A program made the translations under genes and the position numbers. A DNA stretch of 6,669 bases from Actinomycetota bacterium (GTDB taxonomy: Bacteria > Actinomycetota > Geothermincolia > Geothermincolales > RBG-13-55-18): NCBI GenBank assembly GCA_028275245.1, contig JAPWVA010000068.1, positions 1 to 6,669 on the forward strand. The letters run 5' to 3'. The stretch's first letter is position 1. Each line of letters starts with the position of its first letter. This document shows positions 1 through 5,912 of the stretch, one piece after another. The notes beneath the pieces were generated by a model. That model did no database searches, was not told where the DNA came from, and worked only from the letters and a program-made list of their open reading frames with translations.

Positions 1-36
1 GTTGACGTTCCAGGAGTAGATCTCCATCCGCTCCAA
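1..36 (-). CDS. xthA: Probable exodeoxyribonuclease III, N-terminal 12 codons only (runs off left edge)
   Basis: Only the beginning of the gene is in the window. Read on the minus strand it gives L(M)-E-R-M-E-I-Y-S-W-N-V-N. The string MEIYSWNVN resembles the opening beta strand of ExoIII/ExoA-type AP endonucleases, typically MKxxSWNVNGxRA, where the Asn is a conserved active-site-region residue. Members of the family act in the cytoplasm in base-excision repair, cutting DNA at abasic sites. I chose the TTG at 36 because a near-perfect Shine-Dalgarno sequence lies six bases upstream. An in-frame ATG at 27 (protein starting MEIYSWNVN) and another at 75 are alternatives with poorer spacing. The gene diverges from the histidine kinase gene. 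The identification rests on about nine residues, so it is moderate at best. Confidence 0.5.
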   Translation of the reverse strand, partial: MERMEIYSWNVN

Positions 37-42
37 GGCCTT

Positions 43-50
43 CCTCCTTT
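43..50 (-). promoter_or_regulatory. Ribosome binding site of the left-edge gene
   Basis: The minus strand reads AAAGGAGG here, followed by six bases and then TTG (34-36). The same site is 15 bases from the ATG at 25-27, which is too far for efficient use. It therefore favours a TTG start three codons before that ATG. Confidence 0.5.
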
Positions 51-552
51 CCCGGAGAGCGACCCATCCATCCATGGTCCGGCATGGGCTCCCGCCCCGG
101 AGTGGGGCAGCCAGCACGTACCGTGCCGCCCGGCACCCTACATCCCCTACCTTTCATCCGCACAGCCCGGACAGGTAGGGTATTCCAGCGAAGGAACCAG
201 GCGCGGAACGGCGACCGCTCCCCGCCGGATAGCCCGCCATCCCGGGTCCCGTCAACAGCTTAATCGCTGGGCATTATCTTCCCTGGATAGGTTTCTTCGT
301 TTTGCAACATGAACGACCAGTCCGAAAATGGCTTGATCGCCAGCCATGATCTTCTCGCGTAACCTCCCGCCGTCGCCCCCTCGATCGCCCGATCCTGTCA
401 ATCCCATCCGCCGGATATTAAAATAATCTTTGGATGATAGGGCAATGACGTGGAGCCATAGTCCGGAGCAACATACCGCACGCCTCGCGACAACCTTCAC
501 ACCGGACCCGTGCCAAGGCACGGAACCACGGTGATCAGACCGAGGAGAAGTC
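51..552. other. Divergent intergenic region with inverted repeats; no gene seen
   Basis: I see no convincing protein or tRNA gene between the left-edge gene and the kinase. Four inverted repeats are visible. 123-136 has GTGCCG/CGGCAC arms around CC. 145-152 (CCCTACCT) pairs perfectly with 173-180 across 20 nt. 328-333 (ATGGCT) pairs with 342-347 across 8 nt. 508-514 (CCGTGCC) pairs with 517-523 around AA. The first and last share the sequence CCGTGCC. They could be protein sites or RNA hairpins; nothing ties them to a known regulator. The part from 255 to 330 is more AT-rich and may hold the promoter for the left-edge gene, but no clear pair of hexamers is evident. Confidence 0.4.
395..424 (+). 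promoter_or_regulatory. Candidate housekeeping promoter for the histidine kinase gene
   Basis: CTGTCA at 395-400 (4 of 6 to TTGACA) and TAAAAT at 419-424 (5 of 6 to TATAAT) are separated by 18 bases. They lie in a short AT-rich island (415-430) within GC-rich DNA. Transcription would begin about 120 bases before the kinase start codon, leaving a leader that contains the 508-523 inverted repeat. This is a by-eye match only. Confidence 0.3.
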
Positions 553-2625
553 GTGAGCACGGAGGAGTCCTTTCCCCATTACTTCAAGGCGGTGGAGGAG
601 CTCCACCGGCGCATCCGCGAGCTAGAGGACAGGCGGAGGGAGCTCGAAGCCACCGTTGACTCCCTGACTGAGTCCCTCGAGCTCCACCGGAAACTGGTGG
701 ACAACCTCAACGACGTCATATTCCACCTAGACACCCTAGGCCGCATAACCTACATCAGCCCGGCAGTGGAGAGGCGCTCCGGCTACCGGGTGGAAGAGCT
801 CCTGGGACAGCCCTTCACCCGCTTTGTCCACCCCGAGGACGTGCAGGCGATGGTGGAGAATTACCGGGAGATAATGGCCGGAAGGTTGGAACCCCACCGC
901 TTCCGGCTCATCGACAAGGACGGGACCGTCCGCCACGTGCGCAGTTCCAGCCGTCCCCTGGTGAAGGACGGGGTTGTGACGGGCGTGGTCGGCATCCTCT
1001 CCGACATAAGCGACCTGGTGAGGGCGGAGGAGGAACTCCGCAGGCACCGGGACGAGCTGGAGAGGATAGTGGCAGAGAGGACCGCCGAGCTGGAGGAGGC
1101 CGGCCGGGAGCTGCGCCGCCGGGAGGAGTTCTACCGCGCCCTCATCGAGGAGTCCCACGACTTCACTACCGTGCTGGACAACAACGGCGTCATCACCTTC
1201 ATCAGCCCCTCGGTGAAGAGGCTGTTCGGATACGATCCCAGGGAGCTCGAGGGGAAGAGCATCTTCAAGTTCATCCACCCGGAGGACCGGGAAGAAGTGA
1301 TAAGGGAGGCGCGGCGGGCCATCAGTGACCCGGCGGGATCCGCGATGGTCGAGTACCGCTTCCGCCACAAGAACGGCACCTACCGCCACTGCGAGAGCAT
1401 CGGGAGGAACCTCAAGGCTCACCCTGCCGTGGGGGCCTCGGTGATAAACACCAGGGACATCACCGATCGCAAGGTACTGGAACGCCAGCTGGAGGGGTTA
1501 GTCGGGGCCTTTCTCAACCTGGGCGCTGATTCGCTTCTAAACCTCATGGTCCTTACCCGTGCCGCCTGCCAACTGTCAGGAGCGGACCTTGCCCGATACG
1601 GTAGGATTAGCAAGGGCAGATTTCACTTGTACAGGTTCATCCCCGGGACAGAGGCGGCGGATTTCTTCCTCGAAATACCGGAACCCTCCCACACCCTCTG
1701 TTACAAGGTGATCACGGAAGGTGCCCAGGGCAGCCTAACCCACCTAGACCTCCCGGAGGAGTTCGCGGCCGACAGGGATGTGACTGAGTTGGGACTCCGT
1801 TCATGTCTCTTGCACCCGGTCAGGGCGAGGGGCTCCACCGTGGGATGCCTCACCGTGTTCCACCGCCGGGAGAGGGAATATGGGCCGCAGGACCGGGACT
1901 TCCTCTCCATGATCGCCAAGGCCATGGGAACCGAGGAGGAGAGGTTCGCCTATGAGGAGGGCTTAAGGGACTTCATCGATGTGGCCTCCCACGAGCTGCG
2001 GCATCCCACCGCCGTGGTGATGGGGTTCGCCCAAGTGTTGCTGGAGGAGTACGGTAAGTCTGGCGACCCCCGCCTCCGGGAGATGCTGGAGAACCTACTC
2101 TCGGGAACGGAAAGGCTGGCCCACATGATCGGGCAGCTACTAGAAGTGTCCTTCATGGAGCGGAGAAAGCACCTCCTGGATAAGGTGGAATTGGACTTAG
2201 TACCTCTGGTCCGCGGGGTGGCGGCACGTACATCGGAAAGATCGCCGGACAAGAGGATCTCCGTGAGGGTCGAGGGCGGCCCGGTGGTCGTCCTGGGGGA
2301 CCCCTCCAAATTGGAATTGCTGCTGGATACCCTGCTGGACAACGCGGTGAAGTACTCTCCGGAGGGAGGCGAGATCCTTCTAGAGCTCAAGAAGACCGAC
2401 GGCAGGGTCATGGTCTCCGTCCACGACCGGGGCTCCGGGGTACCCGAGGAGCACCGCGAACGCATCTTCGACCTCTTCTACCAGGTGGAAGAAGCCCAGC
2501 ATCACTCCAAGCCGGGGCTGGGGTTGGGGCTCTACCTGGCCCGGGAGATCGTTGAGGCCCACGGTGGTAAGATATGGTATGAGCCCCATCCCGGTGGCGG
2601 CTCCATCTTCCGCCTCATCCTGTGA
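553..2625 (+). CDS. Soluble sensor histidine kinase: PAS-PAS-GAF-HisKA-HATPase_c
   Basis: This is a 690-residue two-component sensor kinase that would autophosphorylate a histidine and pass the phosphate to a response regulator. An N-terminal coiled coil (about 10-45) leads to PAS domain 1 (about 46-155), a second coiled coil (156-192), PAS domain 2 (193-305) and a GAF-like domain (about 315-460). The HisKA domain has its phospho-acceptor His480 in SHELRHP; the usual Thr of SHELRTP is His here. The HATPase domain has the N box DNAVKYSP (Asn597), G1 DRGSGVP (625-631), the F box around IFDLFYQ (638-644) and G2 GLGLGL (655-660), so the catalytic core looks complete. There is no transmembrane segment or signal peptide, so it should sense a cytoplasmic cue; the ligand cannot be told. 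The GTG start follows GAGGAGAAG (542-550). No response regulator gene is in the window, so it looks like an orphan kinase here. It is convergent with padR. Confidence 0.93.
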   Translation: MSTEESFPHYFKAVEELHRRIRELEDRRRELEATVDSLTESLELHRKLVDNLNDVIFHLDTLGRITYISPAVERRSGYRVEELLGQPFTRFVHPEDVQAMVENYREIMAGRLEPHRFRLIDKDGTVRHVRSSSRPLVKDGVVTGVVGILSDISDLVRAEEELRRHRDELERIVAERTAELEEAGRELRRREEFYRALIEESHDFTTVLDNNGVITFISPSVKRLFGYDPRELEGKSIFKFIHPEDREEVIREARRAISDPAGSAMVEYRFRHKNGTYRHCESIGRNLKAHPAVGASVINTRDITDRKVLERQLEGLVGAFLNLGADSLLNLMVLTRAACQLSGADLARYGRISKGRFHLYRFIPGTEAADFFLEIPEPSHTLCYKVITEGAQGSLTHLDLPEEFAADRDVTELGLRSCLLHPVRARGSTVGCLTVFHRREREYGPQDRDFLSMIAKAMGTEEERFAYEEGLRDFIDVASHELRHPTAVVMGFAQVLLEEYGKSGDPRLREMLENLLSGTERLAHMIGQLLEVSFMERRKHLLDKVELDLVPLVRGVAARTSERSPDKRISVRVEGGPVVVLGDPSKLELLLDTLLDNAVKYSPEGGEILLELKKTDGRVMVSVHDRGSGVPEEHRERIFDLFYQVEEAQHHSKPGLGLGLYLAREIVEAHGGKIWYEPHPGGGSIFRLIL

Positions 2626-2654
2626 CCCAATCCCACGGGGTGCGGCCCCCTCAC

Positions 2655-2724
2655 CCTCATTCGTTGAGCCTCACGAACCTTTCGAGGAGGCTGAGCCTCT
2701 CCTTGATGTCCTGCACCCAGCCCT
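2655..2724. repeat. Direct repeat, copy 1 (duplicated 3' end of padR)
   Basis: This 70-base block matches 2789-2858 at every position except one (T at 2692 against G at 2826), with an offset of 134 bases. Beyond 2724 the two copies diverge abruptly to roughly half identity. The copy on this side lies outside the intact padR gene. Confidence 0.95.
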
Positions 2725-2788
2725 GAAGCCTCCTTGTCCTCTCGGGGGTGATGAGGAAAAGGCGAAGGCGTGGGCCCCCGGGATCTCG
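2657..2788 (-). pseudogene. 3' remnant of a second PadR-family gene
   Basis: On the minus strand, from 2788 down to the TGA at 2657-2659, one frame stays open and encodes about 43 residues. They align without gaps to the end of the intact PadR next door: GGPRLRLFLITPERTRRLQGW against RGPARRVYSITPEGRKRLEGW, followed by 22 residues with a single difference (Ser for Arg). There is no start codon or helix-turn-helix region; upstream the sequence runs directly into the stop codon of the intact gene, in a different frame. In the first half the protein pattern is kept while the DNA is strongly divergent, so this looks like the tail of a diverged paralogue. Its last 70 bases appear to have been recently homogenised with the intact gene. 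It is unlikely to be expressed as a functional protein. Confidence 0.75.
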
Positions 2789-2858
2789 CCTCATTCGTTG
2801 AGCCTCACGAACCTTTCGAGGAGGCGGAGCCTCTCCTTGATGTCCTGCACCCAGCCCT
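2789..2858. repeat. Direct repeat, copy 2 (3' end of intact padR)
   Basis: This is the partner of 2655-2724. It covers the last 22 codons plus the stop of the intact padR gene. The one mismatch changes the encoded Arg (here) to Ser in the other copy. Confidence 0.95.
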
Positions 2859-3225
2859 CCAGTCTTTTCCTGCCTTCCGGGGTGATTGAATAAACCCTCC
2901 TGGCCGGTCCCCGCTCCGCCTCCACCCAGCGGGAGACCACCAGCCCCTCCTCCTCCATCTCCCTCAACTTGCGGTATATGGCCCCCGCGTCGGGAAGGGG
3001 TCCCGGCAGGGGGACCTCGGGCATCCGCGACATGAGCTCGTATCCGTGGGCAGGCCCATCTTTCAGCAGGAAGAGCAGCCGGGGCTCGATGAACCGCTTC
3101 CCCGGTCCTTCCCTTACGAAGGAAGCCTCCCGCCGAGGTGCCTCGGCCCCCGGCTCGCCGGCGCAGTACACGTGCTCTCCGGCCTCGACACCTCCCCTAT
3201 CCCTTCCTGCCTTACCAGACCCCAT
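2791..3225 (-). CDS. PadR-family winged-helix transcriptional regulator
   Basis: A 144-residue PadR-type repressor, usually a cytoplasmic DNA-binding dimer. The winged helix-turn-helix spans about residues 44-120: RFIEPRLLFLL and GPAHGYELMSRM form the first helices, DAGAIYRKLREMEEEGLV the recognition region, and PARRVYSITPEGRKRL the wing. The C-terminal helix (121-142) would form the dimer interface. A charged, Gly-rich extension of about 43 residues with one Cys (Cys21) precedes the domain and is longer than in typical members. The ATG start is supported by AAGGGAGG on the minus strand at 3231-3238, five bases upstream. The gene is divergent from the CooS-family gene and shares its control region, so regulation of that gene and of itself is the simplest inference. 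The effector is unknown. The gene's 3' end is duplicated just downstream. Confidence 0.88.
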   Translation of the reverse strand: MGSGKAGRDRGGVEAGEHVYCAGEPGAEAPRREASFVREGPGKRFIEPRLLFLLKDGPAHGYELMSRMPEVPLPGPLPDAGAIYRKLREMEEEGLVVSRWVEAERGPARRVYSITPEGRKRLEGWVQDIKERLRLLERFVRLNE

Positions 3226-3275
3226 CGAATCCTCCCTTCCGCCTTGATGATCCCGGCCTTAGTGGTCTTAGGGAT

Positions 3276-3302
3276 ATTTTAAGCTGATATGATATATGTC
3301 AT
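3276..3302 (-). promoter_or_regulatory. Candidate padR promoter
   Basis: On the minus strand ATGACA (3302-3297, 5 of 6 to TTGACA) is followed after 15 bases by TAAAAT (3281-3276, 5 of 6 to TATAAT). The spacing is shorter than the ideal 17. It sits in a strikingly AT-rich island (about 3271-3328) between two GC-rich flanks, about 50 bases before the padR start codon. Confidence 0.4.
3289..3302. promoter_or_regulatory. Candidate PadR operator (imperfect palindrome)
   Basis: ATGATATATGTCAT pairs with its own reverse complement at 12 of 14 positions (ATGA/TCAT outer arms). A wider set of repeats, ATATG at 3287-3291 and CATAT at 3306-3310, encloses it. It overlaps the -35 element and spacer of the likely padR promoter, as expected for an autorepressor site. 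PadR proteins commonly bind AT-rich dyads with ATGT/ACAT-like arms. The link to this PadR is inferred from position. Confidence 0.4.
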
Positions 3303-3325
3303 AGCCATATAGATATTTTTCGCAT

Positions 3326-3620
3326 TTTCATGCAAGTATCCGGGAAGCGGCGCCCGCTCCTGGAAAACGGGGTGGGTCTCATGAGCCTGGGGAAAGGCGG
3401 GCTCTTTCCGATCCTGTCCGGCCTCCCCGGGGTACGGTGGTCCGGGCAGGGTCCGGAAACCGTGACCGCCATACAGCCCCAGGTAAACGGAAGTGAAGGG
3501 CGAGCCTTAGGGATGGCACGGTGGTTTTGACCGCCCCGCCAGGGGTATCGAGTGAAAGCACCGGTACCATGACCGCGTTTTCATGAGCTGGCGGATCGGC
3601 GTTCGAAGGGGGGAAGGAGA
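3326..3620 (+). other. Long, potentially structured 5' leader of the CooS-family gene; no gene seen
   Basis: If transcription starts in the AT-rich island at about 3271-3328, the CooS-family mRNA has a leader of about 290 nt. Several stems can form. 3410-3421 pairs with 3442-3453 (12 bp, two G-U). 3450-3467 is a hairpin around AAA (CGG/CCG extended by GGTC/GACC, with one bulged T). A GGTGGT-TTTG-ACCGCC stem lies near 3523-3540. The first two stems share bases 3450-3453, so they would exclude each other. I could not match the leader to a known riboswitch class. Short open frames here look random in composition and lack good ribosome sites. A purine-rich stretch (3605-3619) serves as ribosome binding site. 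Confidence 0.35.
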
Positions 3621-5525
3621 ATGGACGAGAGAAGGATATCCTACCACGAGTCCGTCCGCAGGGCCTATCGTCGCATAAAGGAATATGGCATAACCAATGT
3701 CTGGGACCGCTACGAGGCCCAGGGGATGGGAGGCGACCCGGACCGCCGCTGTCCCTTCTGCATGGGGGGAATCCGTTGCGACCTATGCAGCAACGGGCCC
3801 TGTCGTGCCGACGCCGAGAAGGACAAGCGGGGCGTGTGCGGCATCACCGCCGACGGGATGGCCATGCGCATGATGGCCCTCCGCAACGTGATGGGTGCCT
3901 CCACCTACCACTACCACACCGAGGAGACCCTGTGCACCCTGGAGGCCACGGCCCGGGGGCGCACACCTTTCAACATCTCCGAGCCTGATAAGCTGCGCTG
4001 GCTGGCCTCCCGGCTGGGCTTGGACGCGGCCGGCACCGACCGTGAAGTGGCCCTGGCCCTGGTGGACTTCTGCCGGTCCGACTTCCAGCGCCCCACGCAC
4101 CAAGCCAGTGCCATCGTGGAAGCCCTGGCCCCGGAAGAGCGCAAGGCCCGCTGGAAGGAGCTGGGGATCTTCCCTGGGGGGATCTATGCGGAGATGATGC
4201 GGGTCACCAGCTCCTGCCTCACCAACGTTGACGGATACTATGCCAGCCTTGCCCTCAAGGCCATGCGCATGGCGGTGGCCATGGGCTACCAGAGCCAGCT
4301 CATAAACGAGTACTGCCAAGACGTCCTTTTCGGCACCCCCAAGCCCCACCCCGCGAGGGTGAACCTGGGAGTGCTCGACCCGGATTATGTGAACGTGATA
4401 CCCAACGGACACGAGCCCTTCCTAGGCTTCGCCCTGGTCCAGGAGGCCCGCAAGGAGGAATGGCAGGAAAGGGCCCGTAAGGCCGGCGCCAAGGGGCTGC
4501 GCGTCATCGCATCCATCGAGACCGGCCAGGAGATGATCCAGCGATGGGAGATGGACGACGTCTTCCACGGCTTTGTGGGCAATTGGCTCACCCAGGAGGC
4601 GGTGCTCTCCTCCGGGTGTGTGGACCTCTTTGCGGCCGACATGAACTGCTCCTTGCCGGTGGATCCCGTCTATGCCGAGCAGTTCCACTTCAAGCTGGTG
4701 CCGGTAACGGAGCTGGTGGCCTTCGAGGGAGTGTCCGAGCGCATGGATTACGTTCCGGAGGAGGTCTCTCGACAAGTCGCACTCCTGCTGGAAATGGCCA
4801 TAGAGAACTTCCGGGAGCGCAGGGCCTCGGTGGACCCCATCACCGGACAGCCCGTGGGCAGCGCCGTGGTAGGATTTTCCACCGAGAGCATCCTCCAGGC
4901 CCTGGGGGGAAGCCTGGAGCCCCTGCTGGATGCCATCAAGTCTGGAGCCATACGGGGTGTGGCCGGGCTGGTGTCCTGCACCACCTTAAGGGGAAGCGGG
5001 CAGGACGTCCACAGCGTGGCGGTGGCGGAGGAGCTCATCAAAAGGGACGTCCTCGTCCTCTCCATGGGCTGCGGCAACGCTGCCATGCAGCTGGCCGGCC
5101 TCTGCCTGCCCGAGGCCGCGGACAAAGCCGGGGCGGGGCTCTCCGGTCTCTGCCGGAAGCTGGGTATCCCCCCGGTGCTGAGCTACGGGACCTGCACTGA
5201 CACCGGCCGGCTGGCTGACCTTCTGGCCACCGTCTCCACGGCCTTGGGCGGGGTGCCCATCCCCGACCTCCCCGTGGTGGCGGCGGCGCCGGAATACATG
5301 GAGCAGAAGGCCACCATCGACGCCATCTTCGCCCTCGCCCTGGGGCTTTACACTTACGTGAACCCGGTTCCCTTCGTGACCGGAGCCCCTAGACTGGTGG
5401 AGCTCCTCACCCGGGCCGTAGCGGATCTCACAGGCGGCTCCCTGCACCTGGAGACCGACCCCGTACGCGCCGCGGAGGGGATGCTCTCCCACATCGAGTC
5501 CAGAAGGAAAAGACTGGGAATATGA
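3621..5525 (+). CDS. CODH catalytic-subunit (CooS) family protein lacking one active-site cysteine
   Basis: A 634-residue cytoplasmic protein of usual CooS length. Family hallmarks: NVWDRYEAQ (26-34); Cys44 and Cys47 as a CX2C pair for the subunit-bridging D-cluster; Cys53, Cys56, Cys61 and Cys73 for the B-cluster; NGHEP with His264; Cys343 in ADMNCSLP; Cys453 in VSCTTLR; Cys484 in SMGCGNA; Cys525 in YGTCTDTGR; and Lys563 in PEYMEQKA. In true Ni,Fe-CODHs the C-cluster is held by one His and five Cys. Here the first of those Cys, in the usual ICCTGNE-like motif, is replaced: the sequence is SIETGQE, with Glu300 at that position. The HxxHxxH-like proton relay is also altered (TYHYHTEE, 95-102). 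True CODHs interconvert CO and CO2; this protein may not, and could resemble the C. hydrogenoformans CooS-V type with a Ni-free Fe/S/O cluster. No CooF, CooC, ACS or hydrogenase gene is adjacent. The gene is divergent from padR. Confidence 0.9.
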   Translation: MDERRISYHESVRRAYRRIKEYGITNVWDRYEAQGMGGDPDRRCPFCMGGIRCDLCSNGPCRADAEKDKRGVCGITADGMAMRMMALRNVMGASTYHYHTEETLCTLEATARGRTPFNISEPDKLRWLASRLGLDAAGTDREVALALVDFCRSDFQRPTHQASAIVEALAPEERKARWKELGIFPGGIYAEMMRVTSSCLTNVDGYYASLALKAMRMAVAMGYQSQLINEYCQDVLFGTPKPHPARVNLGVLDPDYVNVIPNGHEPFLGFALVQEARKEEWQERARKAGAKGLRVIASIETGQEMIQRWEMDDVFHGFVGNWLTQEAVLSSGCVDLFAADMNCSLPVDPVYAEQFHFKLVPVTELVAFEGVSERMDYVPEEVSRQVALLLEMAIENFRERRASVDPITGQPVGSAVVGFSTESILQALGGSLEPLLDAIKSGAIRGVAGLVSCTTLRGSGQDVHSVAVAEELIKRDVLVLSMGCGNAAMQLAGLCLPEAADKAGAGLSGLCRKLGIPPVLSYGTCTDTGRLADLLATVSTALGGVPIPDLPVVAAAPEYMEQKATIDAIFALALGLYTYVNPVPFVTGAPRLVELLTRAVADLTGGSLHLETDPVRAAEGMLSHIESRRKRLGI

Positions 5526-5754
5526 AACGGAGGGGGAGTCCGTCCGTCACGCCTCGATCCCGGGGTCAGGGTTTCCCACGGATCCGGATATAAGGCAGGG
5601 GGCATCAACACGCCATCTCTCCAGCAGGGAAGCGGCGGGGGCTCAAACCCCAAGGAGGAGAGTTCTCCCTCGGGGTAGGAAACGGCGAAAGCCCTGTGGG
5701 CCACGCTCTCTGTGCCGGGAAGGTGACCTCGCCCGGAAAAGCGAGACGCTTTTC
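5526..5754. other. Convergent intergenic region with several hairpins; no gene seen
   Basis: This lies between the stop codons of the CooS-family gene and the exported-protein gene. I see no protein-coding signal. Predicted stems by eye: 5648-5651 with 5672-5675 (CCCC/GGGG) enclosing GGAGA-GT-TCTCC (5657-5668); and 5715-5736, with CCGGG/CCCGG arms around an inner AGG-TGA-CCT. Fragments such as the CAAACCCC and CGGCGAAAGCC segments recall pieces of known riboswitches, but no class fits as a whole and no plus-strand gene follows, so I do not call one. Confidence 0.4.
5736..5754. terminator. Candidate bidirectional terminator hairpin
   Basis: GAAAAGCG and CGCTTTTC form a perfect 8-bp inverted repeat around AGA. 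It has the A-tract/T-tract layout that can act on both strands. It directly abuts the stop codon (5755-5757) of the minus-strand frame and ends the convergent region, with the strong 5715-5736 hairpin next to it. The G+C core is only three pairs and there is no extra T run, so termination may be weak. Confidence 0.4.
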
Positions 5755-5912
5755 TCAGGGTTCGATGAAAAGGGGCTCTCCTAAGGGGGTGAAGAGGACC
5801 ACTTCGAGCTCGTCAGGGATGGGTGTACCCAAGTCGAAGGAGAGGGCTACCGTGCCGTTCGGCCGTGTTGTGACCACCCCCTCCACGTAGAGCCCGGGGG
5901 CCACGGCACAGG
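5755..5912 (-). other. Displaced 3' coding segment of the exported-protein gene (after frameshift)
   Basis: In a different minus-strand frame from the rest of the gene, this stretch encodes about 52 residues ending in a TGA at 5755-5757: an ACAVAPGLYVEGVVTTRPNG start, then a hydrophobic beta-rich tail with PIPDELEVV and FTPLGEPLFIEP. Codons here mostly end in G or C, as in the upstream part. The original frame over the same bases turns into Gly/Arg/His-rich residues with poor third positions. Removing one base near 5911-5916 (CAGGGCC to CAGGCC on the minus strand) joins the two parts into a single protein of about 281 residues. Confidence 0.65.

Noticed and set aside
252..560. Minus-strand open frame of about 102 codons upstream of the kinase
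   Set aside because: Its sequence has no recognisable domain, it spans the kinase promoter and start codon, and its composition looks random for this genome.
2637..2649. GGGG/CCCC hairpin just after the kinase stop as a terminator
   Set aside because: The stem has only four pairs with no T run; it is expected by chance in this GC-rich DNA.
3410..3500. Possible molybdenum-cofactor or cobalamin riboswitch in the CooS-family leader
   Set aside because: Short pieces such as CCGTGACC and GTAAACGG recall these classes, but the ordered conserved core elements are not found.
3330..3530. Plus-strand 66-codon open frame in the CooS-family leader
   Set aside because: There is no good ribosome site or recognisable motif, and it overlaps the strongest hairpins; more likely leader RNA.
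3783..5492. Long minus-strand and off-frame open frames inside the CooS-family gene
   Set aside because: They mirror a strong GC-rich coding region on the plus strand and contain no domain; typical shadows.
5640..5735. Possible c-di-GMP-I, c-di-AMP or cobalamin riboswitch after the CooS-family gene
   Set aside because: Only fragments match, the tetraloop/receptor or second conserved hairpin is missing, and no plus-strand gene follows for it to regulate.
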